Shown here one piece after another: positions 5,352 through 8,778 of a stretch of DNA of 8,778 nucleotides. Under the pieces are notes generated by a model. It was not told where the DNA came from. It was given only the letters and a program-made list of their open reading frames with translations, and did not search any database. Where the stretch lies: positions 1-8,778 of the forward strand of contig DMDI01000230.1 in assembly GCA_003445555.1 (NCBI GenBank), read 5' to 3'. The stretch is from Desulfotomaculum sp. (GTDB lineage Bacteria; Bacillota; Desulfotomaculia; Desulfotomaculales; Nap2-2B). Each line of letters starts with the position of its first letter. The first letter of the stretch is position 1. The translations under genes and the position numbers were made by a program.

Positions 5352-6164
5352 TTACTGTCCTTTAAAGTTAGGGTTTCTTTTTTCTCTTAAAGCGGCCACT
5401 CCTTCTTTATGGTCCTGGGAAGCTAAAGTTATCGCCTCACACATAGCCGCATGGCCCAACGCCATTTCTAAGTCCATATTTAGTCCCTCGTAAACCTGAG
5501 CCTTCATAAGACGTAAGGCAATAGGGGGTCCCGCCGCTATTTTTTGGGCTAAAACCAAAGCTTCTTTGTCTAAATCGGCCGCCGGAACAATTTTATTTAA
5601 AACCCCTACCCGCTCAGCATCTTCCGCGCTTAAAGCATCTCCGGTGTACAACAGTTCAAGGGCTTTGCCGGAACCCATAATTCGGGGATATAACCACGTA
5701 GCCCCAAACCCCGGAAATAAACCAATTTTTACAAAGCCGCACATAAAGGTGGTATTCTGGCTGCCCAAACGTAAATCACAAGCTAAAGCCAAATCAAAGC
5801 CGGCTCCTACGCATACTCCATTAACTACCGCCACGGTTGGTTTTTCTAATTTACGCAGCCCTAAAATTAATTTTTTCGCCGCCACAAATACGTAAGAACG
5901 CCGCAATGCTTCCACGTCTTGTTCCCCTAAAACTTCTCCTTCTTTACCCCCAGCCATTAAATCCACGTCGGCGCCGGAACAAAAGGCCTTACCGGCCCCG
6001 GTAAGCATTACCACTCTTACTTCTTCGTCAAAAGACATTTCTTCTATAGCGGTAATTAATTCTTCCATCATTTGACGGTTAATGGCGTTTCTTCGTTCGG
6101 GCCGGTTTAAAGTAATGATAGCAATTTTTCCCTCTTTTTTAATTAAAATGGTCTCCCCACTCAT
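5352..6164 (-). CDS. Crotonase-family acyl-CoA enzyme (hydratase/isomerase-like)
   Basis: This complete 270-residue protein has ITLNRPERRNAIN (17-29), the oxyanion-hole segment FCSGAD (61-66) and VGAGFDLALACDL (119-131). It continues with FVKIGLFPGFGATWLYPRIMG (144-164), a loop resembling PaaG-type isomerases (VPDxGG) but with Gly152 in place of the Asp. At the hydratase Glu positions it has Asp124 and Phe144, so the standard acid/base pair is missing here too. ATG 6164-6162 is the only reasonable start, because an in-frame TAA lies two codons upstream (TAA-AAT-ATG). Its own ribosome binding site is poor, while a perfect Shine-Dalgarno sequence sits 43 nt upstream. It lies between the MFS transporter and the second crotonase in one leftward operon. 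Likely roles are an isomerase, hydratase or hydrolase step on a CoA ester made after the mutase; the substrate is not readable. Confidence 0.87.
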   Translation of the reverse strand: MSGETILIKKEGKIAIITLNRPERRNAINRQMMEELITAIEEMSFDEEVRVVMLTGAGKAFCSGADVDLMAGGKEGEVLGEQDVEALRRSYVFVAAKKLILGLRKLEKPTVAVVNGVCVGAGFDLALACDLRLGSQNTTFMCGFVKIGLFPGFGATWLYPRIMGSGKALELLYTGDALSAEDAERVGVLNKIVPAADLDKEALVLAQKIAAGPPIALRLMKAQVYEGLNMDLEMALGHAAMCEAITLASQDHKEGVAALREKRNPNFKGQ

Positions 6165-6207
6165 ATTTTACGGCCTGTGCCCCTCTAAAATTACCGGGGA
6201 AAGCCTT

Positions 6208-6217
6208 TCACCTCCTT
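6208..6217 (-). promoter_or_regulatory. Orphan Shine-Dalgarno sequence at the end of the transporter gene
   Basis: AAGGAGGTGA on the minus strand overlaps the transporter stop codon and is a 10-of-10 match to the anti-Shine-Dalgarno. No start codon follows within 15 nt; the crotonase ATG (6164) is 43 nt away. A CCCC...GGGG pairing lies between them and might shorten the distance, but not to the usual 5-10 nt. Confidence 0.5.
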
Positions 6218-7451
6218 ATTTTGCTTTAAGTTGTTTTAAAAAGGTATAAAAATAACTTAAAAAGCCAAGCAATGCCGCAGCAGCAACTATAAGCCAGCCC
6301 CCAAAATAGCCATATTGATCCACTATGGCCCCAAAAATAACCGGCAGGATAACAATTCCAGCCCAGGAAATAGTAACCACGATTCCTGACACTGTACCGG
6401 CAAGCGCTGTTCCGGCTATTTCCCCGACTAAGGCCATCAAAACACCGTGAAAACCAAGAAAACCTAATCCTAAGAGAGTACTGTAAAGGAATATTAACCC
6501 CGTACCTGCTTTAGCCGGCAAAAAATTAATTCCCACTGCCCCTGCCAGGGCTAAAAAACAAATTAAAAGCATGGTTATAACCCGGTTGCCTTTAAAAATA
6601 CGGTCACTTACCACTCCCCAGCCAACCCTACCCACGGTAGCGGCAATCATTACCACCACCAGGCTTGTTTCGGCTATTACTATTGAGGTAGCGTTTGTAT
6701 CTTGCAGGTATTTTATTAAAAAGGTGCTAATACAGATCTGACTGCCGGCCAATAAAGGCATCACGACCATGGTAGCCAATAATTCAGGATTTTTAAACAC
6801 CTTACGCATTTGACCGGGCTTTTTTACCCTTGAAGTCAAAGCAGTTTCTTTTATTGCCAAGGGTACCTCCCGGTATAAAAAAGCGGCTGCCCCAGCTACA
6901 ATCAACATCAGCAAGCCCATAATGGCCGCGGCTGACTGCCAATCAAAGTGCCGGGTTAAAAAGGGCAGGACTATTGCCCCTACGGCGGCTCCTAACGTAA
7001 CGCCGGCTTGTTTAATTCCTAAGGCTGTGCCCCGGAATCTGGCCGTAAACCAATACATTAAACCCTTTACCGAAGCTTGATTTAAAATACCGTAACCCAA
7101 ACCGGCAATCCCGGCTAAAACGGTCAGCGAAAAATAACTATTACATTCATACATAGCAATAAACGGTAAACCCATCAGCCCAAGACAAGCAAGCAGCATT
7201 ACTTTTGCCCCTAACCGGTCAACCATAAAACCAGAAGGAGTAGCAATAATCACTGAAGTAAGATAAAGTACAGAGGTAAGTGAACCAATTTGAGTATTGG
7301 TTAAACCTAGCTCTTTAGACAAAAAGGGGGCTAAAGGCCCCCATGCATACGCACCTATCGACATAATTAATTGAGCTAAAGTAAAAATACCTAAAATAAC
7401 CCAGCTATAGTTATCCTGGTTTTCTTGATTTTCTTTATTCACCTTTGCCAC
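6216..7451 (-). CDS. Major facilitator superfamily transporter, 12 TM, probably for an organic acid
   Basis: This 411-residue inner-membrane carrier has twelve hydrophobic segments, roughly at 17-38, 53-73, 83-101, 107-130, 145-165, 173-193, 225-247, 258-280, 290-310, 316-340, 348-372 and 380-404, with a basic cytoplasmic loop (about 194-222) between the halves. MFS motif A is clear after TM2 (GFMVDRLGAKV, 74-84) and its echo appears after TM8 (GVVSDRIFKGNR). The start is GTG at 7451-7449, 11 nt after the mutase stop, with only a weak AAGG ahead of it. It gives a 16-residue polar N-tail before TM1, and the next ATG would cut into TM1. Linkage to CoA-ester enzymes suggests uptake of a carboxylate (MFS carriers for oxalate/formate, aromatic acids or dicarboxylates are the nearest types in general appearance), but substrate and direction cannot be inferred from the sequence. 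Confidence 0.9.
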   Translation of the reverse strand: MAKVNKENQENQDNYSWVILGIFTLAQLIMSIGAYAWGPLAPFLSKELGLTNTQIGSLTSVLYLTSVIIATPSGFMVDRLGAKVMLLACLGLMGLPFIAMYECNSYFSLTVLAGIAGLGYGILNQASVKGLMYWFTARFRGTALGIKQAGVTLGAAVGAIVLPFLTRHFDWQSAAAIMGLLMLIVAGAAAFLYREVPLAIKETALTSRVKKPGQMRKVFKNPELLATMVVMPLLAGSQICISTFLIKYLQDTNATSIVIAETSLVVVMIAATVGRVGWGVVSDRIFKGNRVITMLLICFLALAGAVGINFLPAKAGTGLIFLYSTLLGLGFLGFHGVLMALVGEIAGTALAGTVSGIVVTISWAGIVILPVIFGAIVDQYGYFGGWLIVAAAALLGFLSYFYTFLKQLKAK

Positions 7452-7462
7452 GGCTTAAAACC

Positions 7463-8778
7463 TTAAAACAAAGAAGCAGCTTCGTATTCGCCAAATACGC
7501 CCCTTAAAACATCGCACATTTCTTGTTCGGTAGCGTAAAGCTTGGCGCACTCAATGAAATAAGGCATCAAGTTAACTTCTTCTTTTTTCGCCGCGGCCTC
7601 AAGTTCTTTCAAAGCGCTAGCCACAGCCCGGTTATCCCGGTTTTGCTTTAAGCTGCGCAACTTGGCTATTTGGCCTTCTTCGGCCCGCTCTCTCTTTTTC
7701 GGGTCGTACGGATGAGCAACCGTTTGTTGGGGTCTTACGTCAAGTTCGCTTTCGTCCATAAAACAGTTTACGCCTACTACTAAGTCTTCTCCTCTTTCAA
7801 TTCTTTGTTGGCGTTCATGGGCGCTGCGGGCAATTTCGCGCTGCATATACCCATTTTCGACGGCAGCCACGGCCCCGCCCATGGCCTCAATTTTTTCTAA
7901 TTCTTTCCATGCTGCCTCCTCAATCTCATCCGTTATGGCTTCTATGTAATAGGAACCGGCCAAGGGGTCGGAAATTTCGGTTAACTTAGCTTCATACTGC
8001 AATATCCGGCCCCCGTCCTCTGCCAGTTGAATGGCTTCCATGCTCCAGCCCAATCCTAATGGTTCATCATAAGGCGGAAAAAGATTGGGTGGACCACCGG
8101 AAAGGGCCCCGGCAACTCCTCCGATCACGGTCCGGATCAAATTATTTAACGGACGCTGAGCCACCGCTGCCGAACAGCCAATATGGGCGTACATCGGCTG
8201 CCTGATTAGCCAACTCCGGGGGTTTTTGGAATTAAACTTTTCCCTTAGAATTTTAGCGTACATCCGGCGGGCGGCTCTTTGAAAAGCAACCTCCCTAAAA
8301 AGCTCCATGCTTCCGCCGAAACCGTTAAAGGAAAACCTGGGCGCAAAATCATCAATATCCACCCCGGCTTCTACCCCGGCTTTAAAGTAAGCAATGGCGT
8401 TGGCCATGCTAAAAGCTAAATCCTGCACCCGGGTAGCCCCGGCTTCCCGCATATGGTAACCACCAATACTGGTAATATTTATTTCGGGTAAGTGTTGGGT
8501 AAAGAAAACCACGCTGTCCCTGAACATCCGAAGGGAGGGACGGGGAGGAAAAATATAAGTGCCCCGGGCTATAAATTCTTTTATGATATCATTTTGGGGT
8601 GTTCCTCTGAGCTTAGCTGCGGGAACGCCTCTTTTCTCGGCCAAGGCAATATAAAAAGCGACAAAAATATTAGCGGGAGCATTAATGGTCCAGTTGGAGG
8701 CTATCTTGTCTAAATCCCTGTCCCCCGCAAAAGCCTCGTAAATAATTTCAAAATCTTGCAAGCTGTCAACCGCTACCC
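7463..8778 (-). CDS. Divergent methylmalonyl-CoA mutase-like catalytic subunit, C-terminal part (5' end outside window)
   Basis: About 437 residues are visible, the C-terminal four fifths of a roughly 550-residue large subunit of an adenosylcobalamin-dependent acyl-CoA mutase. The frame continues upstream of TTG 8761 as VAVDS, which matches the GVAxDS(L/V)xD segment inside these enzymes, so that TTG is not a start. Recognisable blocks are SIGGYHMREAGAT, the RAARRMYAKI region, PLNNLIRT, DPLAGSYYIE and the C-terminal VLRGVFGEYE. Two active-site stretches are unlike the family: the usual RxHxQTxG region reads MYAHIGC, so the substrate-contacting His aligns with Tyr and the Gln with His; and GGTQSLHTNxxDEA becomes SGGPPNLFPPYDEP. 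It ends without a B12-binding domain (no DxHxxG), so a separate small subunit is needed, as for isobutyryl-CoA or 2-hydroxyisobutyryl-CoA mutases. It heads the visible operon. It is probably a skeleton mutase for a substrate other than methylmalonyl-CoA. Confidence 0.9.
   Translation of the reverse strand, partial: VAVDSLQDFEIIYEAFAGDRDLDKIASNWTINAPANIFVAFYIALAEKRGVPAAKLRGTPQNDIIKEFIARGTYIFPPRPSLRMFRDSVVFFTQHLPEINITSIGGYHMREAGATRVQDLAFSMANAIAYFKAGVEAGVDIDDFAPRFSFNGFGGSMELFREVAFQRAARRMYAKILREKFNSKNPRSWLIRQPMYAHIGCSAAVAQRPLNNLIRTVIGGVAGALSGGPPNLFPPYDEPLGLGWSMEAIQLAEDGGRILQYEAKLTEISDPLAGSYYIEAITDEIEEAAWKELEKIEAMGGAVAAVENGYMQREIARSAHERQQRIERGEDLVVGVNCFMDESELDVRPQQTVAHPYDPKKRERAEEGQIAKLRSLKQNRDNRAVASALKELEAAAKKEEVNLMPYFIECAKLYATEQEMCDVLRGVFGEYEAASLF

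Noticed and set aside
5566..5895. 109-codon plus-strand reading frame
   Set aside because: It is antisense to the first crotonase, with a proline/lysine/serine-rich shadow composition and no recognisable domain.
8759..8761. TTG as the start codon of the mutase
   Set aside because: The frame stays open to the window edge and encodes VAVDS, part of the internal GVAxDS motif of the family; the true start is outside the window.

Overview
The window looks like part of a catabolic gene cluster from an anaerobic Gram-positive bacterium, probably of the Clostridia/Peptococcia type. This is inferred from the AT-rich intergenic DNA, the strong AGGAGG-type ribosome binding sites, the TTGACA/TAAAAT-type promoters and an oxygen-sensitive glycyl radical enzyme. 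No species call can be made from the sequence alone.

Layout. At the left edge the last 71 codons of an acyl-CoA dehydrogenase run rightward and end at 216. A 15-bp perfect hairpin (378-413) separates it from everything else, which runs leftward. Read in the direction of transcription, right to left, the leftward genes are: the C-terminal part of a divergent methylmalonyl-CoA-mutase-like catalytic subunit (enters at 8778, ends 7463); a 12-TM major facilitator transporter (7451-6216); two crotonase-fold proteins (6164-5352 and 5349-4564, 2 nt apart); a 415-nt AT-rich control region with two good sigma-A promoters (about 4520-4389); an 836-residue glycyl radical enzyme (4148-1638); a 17-bp intercistronic hairpin (1587-1626); a 78-residue four-cysteine protein (1546-1310); and two tandem paralogous split-barrel (PNPOx-like) proteins (1286-885 and 857-441).

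How it may work. The glycyl radical enzyme has the signature of fumarate-adding X-succinate synthases (benzylsuccinate/alkylsuccinate synthase family) rather than pyruvate formate-lyase or the dehydratases/decarboxylases. Its Cys-to-Arg spacing (15) and Cys-to-Gly-radical spacing (336) equal those of BssA (C493, R508, G829, recalled from the published structure), and a small four-Cys protein like BssB/BssC follows it. A CoA-carbon-skeleton mutase, two crotonases and an acyl-CoA dehydrogenase next door fit an alkylsuccinate-type route: fumarate addition, CoA activation, skeleton rearrangement, decarboxylation and beta-oxidation. The mutase and both crotonases lack canonical active-site residues, so their substrates or chemistry are probably not the textbook ones. 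The CoA ligase/transferase, the radical-SAM activase and the B12-binding mutase subunit are not in the window.
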